Positions 16,697 through 26,011 of a DNA stretch of 64,000 bases are shown here, piece by piece; position 1 is the stretch's first letter; the number at the start of each line of letters is the position of its first letter. The notes under the pieces are model-generated. The model saw only the letters and a list, made by a program, of their open reading frames with translations. It ran no database searches and was not told the origin of the DNA. Both the position numbers and the translations under genes were made by a program. Source of the DNA: Oligella sp050920755 (GTDB taxonomy: Bacteria > Pseudomonadota > Gammaproteobacteria > Burkholderiales > Burkholderiaceae_B); NCBI RefSeq assembly GCF_050920755.1, contig NZ_CP158480.1:2679851-2743850 (forward strand), read 5' to 3'.

Positions 16697-18202
16697 ATGA
16701 GTTTTAAAGAAGAGCAAAACTTTATTCAGGGCTTAGAAAGTTTTAATTTCGGAGCTCAAGACTTAACAAAACAGCAGCAACGACTAAGCTCGCGCTTAAG
16801 TGAACTGGAAGAATTTTTACAAGCCAGTGATTTTGAGACCGCCGGACTACAGCCTCATCACCCTTTATTTAAAAGCTTGCAACAATACGTTCTACGCTCA
16901 AAACAAACTATTCCGGCTTGGGAAAAAGCACAACAGGAACTAAAACCGGCCTTGGATTTGGCAGAGCTATTTGCCGATAAAATCATGTTTTTAGTATTCG
17001 GTAAATTTAATGCCGGTAAAAGCTCATTTTGTAATTTTATTGCCGATCGTTTTAAATTTCATCAAAAGTCTGCAGAAGCCTTTATCCTCGAAGACGGGGC
17101 GATCAATTATCACGATGAACCCTTTCAAGAGGGCAATACTGAAACAACGGCACACATTCAAGGTGTGATACTGGATAATCGTTTAGTGCTTATCGATACC
17201 CCGGGACTACATTCAATCACCACAGAAAATGCCCTTTTAACCCAACGTTTTTTAGAAAGCGCTGACGGTATTCTATGGTTAAGCAGTTCTACCTCGCCGG
17301 GTCAAGTGCAAGAGTTACAGGAGTTGGCTCAAGAGCTGCGCCGCGGCAAGCCTCTGCTCCCGGTAATCACACGTAGTGATTTTCTTGATGAAGTCATCGT
17401 TGATAATGATATAAAAAAAATGCTTTGCAACAAAAGCCCTGAAAATAGAGCTTTACAAGAAAACGATGTATTACAGCGTGCCCAAGAAAAATTGCAAAGT
17501 ATGGCTTTAGAGCCTGACTTGATTCAACAACCCATTTCTATTTCAGTTTATAGTGCTCGCAATCATGGCTTAACCGAGCAGGCACTGGCTGCAGCCGGTG
17601 TTTATCAATTGTACCAAGCACTGTTAAACTTATCTGCACCTGTGGTCTCTTATAAAGAGCTTAAACCGCTACAAGTCTTTATTCATTTCCTTGAAGAGGT
17701 TGTTATCAGGGACATTAAGCAATTGCAGAACGCATTGACTGAGCTCACTCAACAGCTAAGTGCAGAACGCGAGTTCCTTAGCAATGCTATAAATGCAATT
17801 AAAAACAGCGTTTGGCAAAAGACACTTTCTAACTTGGTGACACTGATGGATAAACATCTTAATGCAGAAGAAAGCGAACGCACGCAGCGATTCTTTACTG
17901 AATTAAACGCCGTTATCAACGATTCACTTAAGCAAGCCCTTAATAAAGAGCTTAGTCGTTATGAACCGAGCGTTGTGTCACCGCCCGTGGCCATTACCCT
18001 AGAGGCCAAGCAGCTACTTAGTCTTGAGCATTACGAGTTCTTTTATTTAGCGATCGAAAAAAGTCTGGAGGAGCGACTGTATCAATTAGCTGAACACTTA
18101 AAAGAATCCTTCAATGCCCCTCTCGACCGCATTGACGAACAAATCCAAGTATTAAGTGATGGCTTGTCACAAAGAACAGATGAGTTATTAAGCCCACTTT
18201 AG
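16697..18202 (+). CDS. Dynamin-like GTPase, second of a tandem pair
   Basis: This 501-residue protein (ATG 16697, preceded by TAGGA) has an extended helical N-terminal segment of about 95 residues. The GTPase domain follows: GKFNAGKS at 102-109, TETT near 148-151, DTPG at 167-170 and TRSD at 225-228. The C-terminal half is helical and rich in Leu, Glu and Gln (for example NALTELTQQLSAEREFL), consistent with a coiled-coil stalk. No transmembrane helix is obvious. The open frame reaches back to 16595 inside the first GTPase but that extension has no ribosome binding site. The function is unknown; membrane remodelling is inferred only from the family. Confidence 0.72.
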   Translation: MSFKEEQNFIQGLESFNFGAQDLTKQQQRLSSRLSELEEFLQASDFETAGLQPHHPLFKSLQQYVLRSKQTIPAWEKAQQELKPALDLAELFADKIMFLVFGKFNAGKSSFCNFIADRFKFHQKSAEAFILEDGAINYHDEPFQEGNTETTAHIQGVILDNRLVLIDTPGLHSITTENALLTQRFLESADGILWLSSSTSPGQVQELQELAQELRRGKPLLPVITRSDFLDEVIVDNDIKKMLCNKSPENRALQENDVLQRAQEKLQSMALEPDLIQQPISISVYSARNHGLTEQALAAAGVYQLYQALLNLSAPVVSYKELKPLQVFIHFLEEVVIRDIKQLQNALTELTQQLSAEREFLSNAINAIKNSVWQKTLSNLVTLMDKHLNAEESERTQRFFTELNAVINDSLKQALNKELSRYEPSVVSPPVAITLEAKQLLSLEHYEFFYLAIEKSLEERLYQLAEHLKESFNAPLDRIDEQIQVLSDGLSQRTDELLSPL

Positions 18203-18280
18203 CATTTTGCCCATTTTATTATAAAATTGCGGGTACTTTCGTTTTAAGATACACGGCATAACACTTCGGAGTCCCAATTG
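18203..18280 (+). promoter_or_regulatory. Stranded promoter and ribosome binding site of the second catI-like gene
   Basis: Between the GTPase stop and the IS5-family element lie an AT-rich stretch (TTTTATTATAAAA) and CGGAG seven bases before AATTG. Joining 18280 to the sequence after the element at 23433 gives CGGAG, spacing, then TTG ATT AAT AAA, which is the start of the catI-like gene. The element has therefore separated this signal from its gene. Confidence 0.6.
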
Positions 18281-19456
18281 GAGACTTTTGCATAAAAACG
18301 GTTAAATAGCGCTTTTTTGTTCTACTTGGAAATTTTTTTGATTTTTTGATTTTTTTAGGAAATTTTCGACAAATTTCACCCCGCTTTTATCGATAAATGC
18401 CTGTTTTTTTGGCATTTATCTGCCTAATTCTGCCTTTTAGGCAAAATTAGGCGCAACTATCCTAAGCTTATTGGCAGCTTTTAAACAATTGATGCAAATC
18501 GCTTTCAAAAGCGACTGCGCATGCACCTTGACGAGACCAAAATAGCTTGCCCGCTTATGTTTGAATTTACGGTGCAGCGTGCCGAAACTTTGCTCAATCA
18601 CATAGCGAGTCTTAGATAAACGCTTGTTGCGTTCTATCTGCTCACGTGTCAACACTGAACCGCGATGCGCCTTTTGCATAATGCCATCTTCTAAGCCGAG
18701 CGCTTGTAATCGCTTTCGATTCTTTGCGCTGCTATAGCCCTTATCCGCTTCTACTCTCGTGCCCTGTTTCAAATCATTGACGAGCGGTTCAAGTTGATTA
18801 ACCTCATGCACATTAGCGGGCGTGGTATTAAGCTTTTCAATATAGCCCTCACCATCCGAACGAGCATGTAGCTTAAAGCCTAAATGGAAGTCAGCCCCCT
18901 TTTTTGTCCAACGTGCATCCTTATCAGTGCTTGGTGCAGACTCATGATACTCACCGTCCTCAAGCTGCTCAATTGCCTTCATTTTCTTACGACCTGCCGT
19001 TTGAATAATCGTCGCATCAACCACTGCCGTTTGCGCCTTGGCTACTTTTAGACCCTTCTCGCTTAACTGCTGATTGATAAGCACTAACAGCTTATCCAAT
19101 AAACCCTCCTCAGCCAACCAATTGCGGTAACGGCATAGGGTACTGTGATCGGGAACGTCCATATCATCAAAACCGCAAAAAATCGTAAAATCAATGCGAG
19201 TCACCAAACTATGCTCAAGCTCCGGATCGGAGAGGCTATGCCATTGACCCAATAGGACTGCCTTAAACATGGCGAGCACGGGATAACTCGGACGACCTTG
19301 TTGAGTCGTCAATCGACGCTGCTTTTGTGAATTGAGGTAGCGTTCAATCGGTCGCCAATCAATCACTTGATCTAACTTAAGTAGGTGTCAACGGCAATTG
19401 AATTTTGACCCCCTTTAGAGGAAGATCGGCAATATAAATTTGACCCCCTCTACGAA

Positions 19457-20233
19457 TTAAATTGATACTTTGGTTGATATAAAACCAACCTTTCTTTTAT
19501 CTTTCAATCGATAGCTCTCACCGCTCATTTGAACGACATGGCAGTGATGTAGCAGCCTATCCAGCATGGCAGCTGTCAACGAGGTATCACCGGCGAAGGT
19601 ATCCGCCCATTGACTAAAAGGTAAGTTGCTGGTTAACAACAGGCTACCTTTCTCATAGCGTTTAGCAACGACATTAAAGAACAAATTCGCCTCCTCTCGC
19701 CCAAACGGCAAGTATCCTATCTCATCGATAACTAAGAGCTTAGGCGCCATCACTACGCGGTTCATGTAGCTCTTTAATTTGCCCTGCCGATGCGCTGCCA
19801 TTAAGTGCAGCATCAAATCCGCCGCTGTCATAAAACGCACCTTTAGCTGACTCATAATCGCTTTATACGCTAAACCAATGGCTAGGTGTGTCTTGCCCAC
19901 TCCGCTTGGGCCAAGCAAGACAACGTTCTCCTGACGAGCAATGAAGGTTAAGGAACTGAGCTCGGCAACCTTCGCCTTAGACACCCCACTGGCAAATGCA
20001 AAGTCAAATTCCTCCACTGTTTTAATGCTCGGTAGCCCGGCAAATTTAAGCAGTGTTGTTTGGGAACGTACTCCTTTAGCCTTTAGCTCTTCCACCAACA
20101 GCTGCTCCACAAAGTCAGCGTAACTACCCTCGGATTGGAGGTTACGTTCAGACACCTGAGGCCACGCCTCATTTATGGCATATAAGCCTAATTGCCGACA
20201 TAAATCGGCAATGCGTTCAGACTGTAAGTTCAT
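19457..20233 (-). CDS. istB: IS21-family helper ATPase IstB, outer copy
   Basis: This 258-residue AAA+ protein helps IstA in transposition. It has the P-loop GPSGVGKTHLA, the Walker B motif LLVIDEIGYLPF, sensor TSNLPF and the IstB N-terminal helix (RIADLCRQLGLYAINEAWPQ). It is intact, differing from the inner copy by a few residues (LLVEEL for LLMEEL, ENVV for ENIV). Its start overlaps the 3' end of the split istA by 17 bases, as in normal IS21 elements. Confidence 0.92.
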   Translation of the reverse strand: MNLQSERIADLCRQLGLYAINEAWPQVSERNLQSEGSYADFVEQLLVEELKAKGVRSQTTLLKFAGLPSIKTVEEFDFAFASGVSKAKVAELSSLTFIARQENVVLLGPSGVGKTHLAIGLAYKAIMSQLKVRFMTAADLMLHLMAAHRQGKLKSYMNRVVMAPKLLVIDEIGYLPFGREEANLFFNVVAKRYEKGSLLLTSNLPFSQWADTFAGDTSLTAAMLDRLLHHCHVVQMSGESYRLKDKRKVGFISTKVSI

Positions 20234-20636
20234 GACCGTCTCCTAACAGCGCATCATAGATGGACAGTGGGTGTTGCAAGCTCTCAATCGGCATCGGTAC
20301 CTGATTCGACGTGTGAGAGATTGCCGAATTGCCGCTTCTTATCGGCAACGGCAATAACGCTTCACGTTCCTTGATGAGTCGTTGGTTGGGGATCGCTTGG
20401 GTCGTGCCATGGACTCGGGCATTGGCGACACTCTGCAGCCAATGACCAATATACCCATTGGCGGTCTGCACATCCAGTGCCAGCCCATCGGCTCGCAATT
20501 GCGCTCGTAACGGTACCACGAAACTACTCTTCAGGTAGCGGTTAAAGCGTTGTTAACGGCAATGTAAAAATGACCCCTGTCGGCAATTGAATTTTGACCC
20601 CTTAGTTTATAAACTAGCGGTTTTTTCGAGCCGCAT

Positions 20637-21671
20637 ATGTTAACTCAGGAGATGGTTGTGACCATAAAAGTGTTAAATAAACAGGGGCGTTCTATCAAAT
20701 CAATTAGCCGAGAGATGGGTGTTGCACGCAATACCGTAAAGAAATATTTAAAAGCGGATTCAACGGTACAGCAATACACTCCTCGTGCGGCCCGACCGAC
20801 GAAGCTTGATCCATATAAAGCTTACATTCAAGAGAGAATTCGTCATGCGAGCCCGGAGTGGATTCCTGCGGCGGTACTTTATCGAGAGATTGTTGAACGG
20901 GGATATCCCGGTAAGATACGTATGGTGAGTGATTACGTGGCGCAGTTTAAACCAAGCGTTCCGGCAGAACCTTTGGTGCGTTTCGAGACGGCACCGGGTG
21001 AGCAACTGCAAGTTGATTTCACCATCGTTCGACGTCGAGGAGAGCCGTTAAAGGCCTTTGTTGCTACGCTAGGCTACTCTCGAGCCAGCTATGTCTATTT
21101 CTTCGATAACGAGCGCAGTGAGGCGTGGTTGAATGGCTTACGTCAATGTTTTGACTTCTTTGGGGGTGTGCCTAAGGAGGTACTCTTTGACAACGCCAAG
21201 GCGATTGTCATTGAGCGAGATGCGTATGGTGACGGATTGCACCGGTGGCATCCGGAGCTACTGTCATTAGCAAAGGACTATGGCTTTCGTCCTCGACTAT
21301 GTCGTCCCTACCGGGCTAAGACTAAAGGTAAAGTGGAACGCTTTAACCGCTACCTGAAGAGTAGTTTCGTGGTACCGTTACGAGCGCAATTGCGAGCCGA
21401 TGGGCTGGCACTGGATGTGCAGACCGCCAATGGGTATATTGGTCATTGGCTGCAGAGTGTCGCCAATGCCCGAGTCCATGGCACGACCCAAGCGATCCCC
21501 AACCAACGACTCATCAAGGAACGTGAAGCGTTATTGCCGTTGCCGATAAGAAGCGGCAATTCGGCAATCTCTCACACGTCGAATCAGGTACCGGTGCCGA
21601 TTGAGAGCTTGCAACACCCACTGTCCATCTATGATGCGCTGTTAGGAGACGGTCATGAACTTACAGTCTGA
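20637..21671 (+). CDS. istA: IS21-family transposase IstA
   Basis: This 344-residue DDE transposase has an N-terminal helix-turn-helix (SIKSISREMGVARNTVKKYL) and an integrase core with Asp in LQVDFTIV, Asp in VLFDNAKAIV and Glu in KGKVERFNRYLK. It is full-length and in frame. Its end overlaps istB by 17 bases, suggesting coupled translation. It looks active. Confidence 0.93.
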   Translation: MLTQEMVVTIKVLNKQGRSIKSISREMGVARNTVKKYLKADSTVQQYTPRAARPTKLDPYKAYIQERIRHASPEWIPAAVLYREIVERGYPGKIRMVSDYVAQFKPSVPAEPLVRFETAPGEQLQVDFTIVRRRGEPLKAFVATLGYSRASYVYFFDNERSEAWLNGLRQCFDFFGGVPKEVLFDNAKAIVIERDAYGDGLHRWHPELLSLAKDYGFRPRLCRPYRAKTKGKVERFNRYLKSSFVVPLRAQLRADGLALDVQTANGYIGHWLQSVANARVHGTTQAIPNQRLIKEREALLPLPIRSGNSAISHTSNQVPVPIESLQHPLSIYDALLGDGHELTV

Positions 21672-22431
21672 ACGCATTGCCGATTTATGTCGGCAATTAG
21701 GCTTATATGCCATAAATGAGGCGTGGCCTCAGGTGTCTGAACGTAACCTCCAATCCGAGGGTAGTTACGCTGACTTTGTGGAGCAGCTGTTGATGGAAGA
21801 GCTAAAGGCTAAAGGGGTACGTTCCCAAACAACACTGCTTAAATTTGCCGGGCTACCGAGCATTAAAACAGTGGAGGAATTTGACTTTGCATTTGCCAGT
21901 GGGGTGTCTAAGGCGAAGGTTGCCGAGCTCAGTTCCTTAACCTTCATTGCTCGTCAGGAGAACATTGTCTTGCTTGGCCCAAGCGGAGTGGGCAAGACAC
22001 ACCTAGCCATTGGTTTAGCGTATAAAGCGATTATGAGTCAGCTAAAGGTGCGTTTTATGACAGCGGCGGATTTGATGCTGCACTTAATGGCAGCGCATCG
22101 GCAGGGCAAATTAAAGAGCTACATGAACCGCGTAGTGATGGCGCCTAAGCTCTTAGTTATCGATGAGATAGGATACTTGCCGTTTGGGCGAGAGGAGGCG
22201 AATTTGTTCTTTAATGTCGTTGCTAAACGCTATGAGAAAGGTAGCCTGTTGTTAACCAGCAACTTACCTTTTAGTCAATGGGCGGATACCTTCGCCGGTG
22301 ACACCTCGTTGACAGCTGCCATGCTGGATAGGCTGCTACATCACTGCCATGTCGTTCAAATGAGCGGTGAGAGCTATCGATTGAAAGATAAAAGAAAGGT
22401 TGGTTTTATATCAACCAAAGTATCAATTTAA
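21655..22431 (+). CDS. istB: IS21-family helper ATPase IstB
   Basis: This 258-residue AAA+ partner of IstA has the same P-loop GPSGVGKTHLA and Walker B as the outer copy. It is intact, and its start codon lies within the last codons of istA. In the IS21 family IstB selects the target and stimulates IstA. Confidence 0.93.
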   Translation: MNLQSERIADLCRQLGLYAINEAWPQVSERNLQSEGSYADFVEQLLMEELKAKGVRSQTTLLKFAGLPSIKTVEEFDFAFASGVSKAKVAELSSLTFIARQENIVLLGPSGVGKTHLAIGLAYKAIMSQLKVRFMTAADLMLHLMAAHRQGKLKSYMNRVVMAPKLLVIDEIGYLPFGREEANLFFNVVAKRYEKGSLLLTSNLPFSQWADTFAGDTSLTAAMLDRLLHHCHVVQMSGESYRLKDKRKVGFISTKVSI

Positions 22432-23429
22432 TTCGTAGAGGGGGTCAAATTTATATTGCCGATCTTCCTCTAAAGGGGGTCAAAATTCAATTGCCGTTGA
22501 CAGCGTTCCACTTTACCTTTAGTCTTAGCCCGGTAGGGACGACATAGTCGAGGACGAAAGCCATAGTCCTTTGCTAATGACAGTAGCTCCGGATGCCACC
22601 GGTGCAATCCGTCACCATACGCATCTCGCTCAATGACAATCGCCTTGGCGTTGTCAAAGAGTACCTCCTTAGGCACACCCCCAAAGAAGTCAAAACATTG
22701 ACGTAAGCCATTCAACCACGCCTCACTGCGCTCGTTATCGAAGAAATAGACATAGCTGGCTCGAGAGTAGCCTAGCGTAGCAACAAAGGCCTTTAACGGC
22801 TCTCCTCGACGTCGAACGATGGTGAAATCAACTTGCAGTTGCTCACCCGGTGCCGTCTCGAAACGCACCAAAGGTTCTGCCGGAACGCTTGGTTTAAACT
22901 GCGCCACGTAATCACTCACCATACGTATCTTACCGGGATATCCCCGTTCAACAATCTCTCGATAAAGTACCGCCGCAGGAATCCACTCCGGGCTCGCATG
23001 ACGAATTCTCTCTTGAATGTAAGCTTTATATGGATCAAGCTTCGTCGGTCGGGCCGCACGAGGAGTGTATTGCTGTACCGTTGAATCCGCTTTTAAATAT
23101 TTCTTTACGGTATTGCGTGCAACACCCATCTCTCGGCTAATTGATTTGATAGAACGCCCCTGTTTATTTAACACTTTTATGGTCACAACCATCTCCTGAG
23201 TTAACATATGCGGCTCGAAAAAACCGCTAGTTTATAAACTAAGGGGTCAAAATTCAATTGCCGACAGGGGTCATTTTTACATTGCCGTTAACAACGGAAA
23301 ACGGTCGAGGTGTTTGGCAATACGGGCTTTGGCGGTTTGTTGAAAGAAACTACTCATAGGACTGAAGTAAGAAAGCAAGGAAATAAGCCATATTTTAGGA
23401 AATTTGAGGGGTTATTGCAAAGGTCTCAA

Positions 23430-24122
23430 TTGATTAATAAAATCGTCGAAAGCGTGGCACTAGCCTTAAAAGATATACAAGACGGCGCCACTGTGTTAAT
23501 CAGCGGTTTCGGCAGTGCCGGTTTTCCGGATGAATTGGTTGAGGGATTAATTATTCAAGGTGCCACGAACTTAACTGTGGTGAGTAATAACGCCGGTAAT
23601 AGCGATCATGGCCTCGGGGCACTTTTAAAAACGGGGCGCGTGAGGAAAATTATTTGTAGCTACCCACGCCAAGCAAACTCCCATGTGTTCAATGACTTAT
23701 ATCGCCGTGAAAAGATCGAATTGGAATTAGTACCACAAGGTACGCTTGCTGAGCGTTTACGAGCTGCAGGGGCCGGCATCGGGGGATTTTTCTGCCCTAC
23801 CGGCTACGGCACCGAATTAGCCAAAGGCAAAGAAACACGCTTAATTGACGGTCGTTGGTACGTGTATGAAAGTCCGCTGCACGGTGATGTAGCACTCATC
23901 AAAGCCGAAGCCGGTGACCGATGGGGTAACTTAAGCTATCGTATGGCTGCGCGCAATTTTGCTCCGGTGATGGCAAGCGCCGCCAAACAGACCATTGCCA
24001 CCGTTTTTGAAGTCAAAGAACTTGGTGAGATGGATCCGGAAAGTATCATCACGCCCGGTATTTACATCGATAAAATCGTGCCGATAGCACGCGTTGAAAC
24101 CAAAGCCGATCCGGTTAGCTAG
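23430..24122 (+). CDS. Second 3-oxoacid CoA-transferase alpha subunit, orphan
   Basis: This 230-residue protein is a close paralogue of catI at 11562. It shares the INKIV start, GAGIGGFFCPTGYGTELAKG and GDVALIKAEAGDRWGNLSYR. The likely start is TTG at 23430, which is part of the 5-bp target repeat of the IS5-family element. Its native ribosome binding site (CGGAG at about 18268) is now 5.1 kb away. No beta-subunit gene follows; the next gene is hmuV on the other strand. An open frame starting at 23310 inside the IS could give a fusion product. It is either silenced or expressed from the IS end. Confidence 0.82.
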   Translation: MINKIVESVALALKDIQDGATVLISGFGSAGFPDELVEGLIIQGATNLTVVSNNAGNSDHGLGALLKTGRVRKIICSYPRQANSHVFNDLYRREKIELELVPQGTLAERLRAAGAGIGGFFCPTGYGTELAKGKETRLIDGRWYVYESPLHGDVALIKAEAGDRWGNLSYRMAARNFAPVMASAAKQTIATVFEVKELGEMDPESIITPGIYIDKIVPIARVETKADPVS

Positions 24123-24136
24123 CTAAAAGCAACCCC

Positions 24137-24952
24137 TCAATACCACACCACCATACACTTTTCCGGATAAAAGGGATGTGATAACGCACGCCCGCGCACG
24201 CCGTAAAGGGTTTCAATATTGGCTTCCGTCAACGCTTCTATAGGTTCTGAGCAGCAGATAATTTTCTGATCGGCCAGTAATAATAATTTATCGCTATAAA
24301 AGGCAGCCAGATTCACATCATGCAAAATGATGAGAATACCAATCCCTTCACTACTTAATTCCTTAAGCTTTTGTAGCAAGAATTGCTGATACTTCGGATC
24401 TAAACTGGCAGTCGGCTCATCGAGTAAAAAATAAAGTGCTTCATCACTTAATTGACGCATGGCCAACAACTGCACCAAAACTCGTGCAAACTGAACACGC
24501 TGCTTTTCACCACCGGAAAGCTGTAGATAAGACTTCTTGCGTAAGGGGTCAATATCGCCTAGTTGAATCGCCTTGGCAATAATCTGCTTTTGATCCTGTT
24601 GCGACAAGCCAGAAAATGGGTACAGTCCCATTTCTAAAATATCCAAGACAGATAATTCAAAGCTTAATGATGAGATTTGAGGCAGCACGGCACGTTTTTT
24701 AGCAAGTTCCTCCAATGACATTTGATGAATTGACTCACCGTTAATCGTCACCTTTGCGTCGTCATCAAGTACCAGACCATCATCTTCAGACGATAAAACA
24801 CTGAGTAGGGTCGATTTACCGGCGCCATTGGCACCGAGTAAGGCAATCAACTCTCCGGCCTCCACCTTAATACCGACCTCTGACAAAATCCGCTTAGTGC
24901 TACGATAAACGGTTAACTGCTGTGCTGCTAAGCTATTTTCCACACAAGACAT
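24137..24952 (-). CDS. hmuV: Haem ABC transporter ATPase
   Basis: This 271-residue ATPase powers haem import across the inner membrane. The Walker A motif is GANGAGKST (residues 34-42), the signature LSGGEKQR, Walker B YFLLDEPTA and the switch His in IILHDVNLA. It is the last gene of the hmu operon and starts 4 bases after the hmuU stop. Its end converges on the orphan catI-like gene only 14 bases away. Confidence 0.92.
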   Translation of the reverse strand: MSCVENSLAAQQLTVYRSTKRILSEVGIKVEAGELIALLGANGAGKSTLLSVLSSEDDGLVLDDDAKVTINGESIHQMSLEELAKKRAVLPQISSLSFELSVLDILEMGLYPFSGLSQQDQKQIIAKAIQLGDIDPLRKKSYLQLSGGEKQRVQFARVLVQLLAMRQLSDEALYFLLDEPTASLDPKYQQFLLQKLKELSSEGIGILIILHDVNLAAFYSDKLLLLADQKIICCSEPIEALTEANIETLYGVRGRALSHPFYPEKCMVVWY

Positions 24953-24956
24953 AAAA

Positions 24957-25997
24957 CTATCGAGCCCTTGTTCTTAATAACAGCCAGAGAAAGAAAGGAC
25001 CACCAATCATACTGGTTAATAAACCCACCGGTAATTCAGCCGGAGCAATGATGGTACGAGCAAAATAATCAGCCCATATCAATAAAATAGCACCACCAAA
25101 CATTGAGGCAGGTATTAAATAGCGATGATTGCTACCCATAAAGATGCGCACCATATGCGGCACAATTAGACCGATAAAAGCAATACCACCGGTAGCCGCA
25201 ACCAAAGGCGCAATCAATAGGGAAACACCAATCACAATGCGACGGCGCAGTTTTTTTAAATCAAAACCCAAATGCTGCACTTCCTGTTGCCCTAATAATA
25301 ACGCATTCATCGCACGCCATTGCGGTGCCAAAAAAGCAAAACAAACTAACGACCAAGGAATTAAACCGGCTAATAATGGCCATGTCCCGGTGGCTACACT
25401 ACCCATACTCCAGAAAGTAAAATCACGTAATTGAGTATCCGATGCCATATAAGTAATTAGGCCGATAATACTGAACACAATGGCATTAATCGCAATACCG
25501 GCCAGCAATAAACCGGCCACGCCACCATAACGCTTACCAATAACATAAGCCAATAAAGTGGCCCCCAGACTACCGGCAAATGCCATTGGTGCAATAACCC
25601 AAAAACCGCCACCTAACAGCACAATAGACAATACCGCACCCAGTGAAGCGCCTGCGGATACGCCGATAAGACCTGGTTCGGCCAAAGGATTTCTAAACAA
25701 AGCTTGGAGAGCGACCCCGGCAACCGCCAACACACCGCCCCCAATCCCGGCTAATAAAACCCTTGGAAAACGAATATCTACTAATAAGCGTTGATAGAAC
25801 AGATCTTGACCACTTAAATCCTGCGCCCATAAAAGCCTAAAAAAATCACCTAAAGGAATCTTTACCGCCCCCTGCGTCATGGCAATCATCAAACTGCCGA
25901 TCGTAATAATTGCCAAAATCATCACCATCAGATGCTTTTGTGAACGACTTCTTTTAAGTTCAAGACTAATCTGTTCAGTAGCCCCCATTGACACCAT
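24957..25997 (-). CDS. hmuU: Haem ABC transporter permease
   Basis: This 346-residue FecCD-family permease has about ten transmembrane segments. The family motifs are GGGVLAVAGVALQALFRNPLAEPGLIG near residues 86-112 and GFIGLIVPHMVRIF near residue 270, which contacts HmuV. The start MVSMGATEQ has an alternative ATG three codons later. It lies between hmuT and hmuV. Confidence 0.92.
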   Translation of the reverse strand: MVSMGATEQISLELKRSRSQKHLMVMILAIITIGSLMIAMTQGAVKIPLGDFFRLLWAQDLSGQDLFYQRLLVDIRFPRVLLAGIGGGVLAVAGVALQALFRNPLAEPGLIGVSAGASLGAVLSIVLLGGGFWVIAPMAFAGSLGATLLAYVIGKRYGGVAGLLLAGIAINAIVFSIIGLITYMASDTQLRDFTFWSMGSVATGTWPLLAGLIPWSLVCFAFLAPQWRAMNALLLGQQEVQHLGFDLKKLRRRIVIGVSLLIAPLVAATGGIAFIGLIVPHMVRIFMGSNHRYLIPASMFGGAILLIWADYFARTIIAPAELPVGLLTSMIGGPFFLWLLLRTRAR

Positions 25998-26011
25998 TTG
26001 TCTCCTATCAC

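Larger units (their letters stand above)
20551..22502 (+). mobile_element. IS21-family element, inner complete copy (1952 bp)
   Basis: The element starts TGTTAACGGCAATG and ends CAATTGCCGTTGACA, with istA and istB intact on the plus strand. A 4-bp GCGT target repeat flanks it. It interrupts the outer copy's istA in the opposite direction. The two copies differ at only a few positions, so the second jump is recent. Confidence 0.93.
20217..23207 (-). pseudogene. istA: IS21-family transposase IstA, outer copy, split by the inner element
   Basis: The N-terminal part is at 22507-23207 and the C-terminal part at 20217-20550. Between them lies a complete IS21-family element in the opposite direction. 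The 4-bp sequence GCGT borders the insertion at 20547-20550 and 22503-22506. Removing the insert and one GCGT restores the frame of a 344-residue IstA through VERFNRYLKSSF. Confidence 0.9.
19386..23293 (-). mobile_element. IS21-family element, outer copy
   Basis: The element begins TGTCAACGGCAATTG at 19386 and ends TTGCCGTTAACA at 23293. It carries repeated inner motifs such as GGCAATTGAATTTTGACC near its ends, typical of the multiple terminal repeats of IS21. The two arms (1165 bp and 787 bp) add up to 1952 bp, exactly the length of the inner copy that splits it. istA and istB lie on the minus strand. The flanking target repeat is imperfect (TAGG and ACGG). Confidence 0.9.
18437..23357 (-). 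pseudogene. IS5-family transposase, copy 2, interrupted
   Basis: The C-terminal about 310 residues are coded at 18437-19385, and the N-terminal about 22 residues (starting MSSFFQQ) at 23294-23357, separated by 3.9 kb of IS21-family DNA. Apart from the break it is almost identical to the intact copies. A truncated product starting within 19366 lacks only the N-terminus but has no obvious start signal. Confidence 0.85.
18281..23427 (-). mobile_element. IS5-family insertion sequence, copy 2, split by nested IS21-family elements
   Basis: The ends GAGACTTTTGCA (18281) and AAAGGTCTC (23427) match copy 1, and the 5-bp repeat AATTG is present at 18276-18280 and 23428-23432. The IS5-family DNA is 18281-19385 plus 23294-23427 (1239 bp in total). 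The space between is filled by two IS21-family elements. The transposase gene is broken and cannot be expressed as one protein. Confidence 0.9.

Noticed and set aside
15412..18202. GTPase pair as ribosome-assembly GTPases (Era/Der type)
   Set aside because: They lack KH or KOW RNA-binding domains, have divergent G4 motifs and long helical tails, and are much larger than Era.
19386..23293. Multiple short repeats such as GGCAATTGAATTTTGACC, considered as a CRISPR-like array
   Set aside because: There are only a few copies, near the ends of IS21-family elements, as expected for their multiple terminal repeats. No spacers or cas genes are present.
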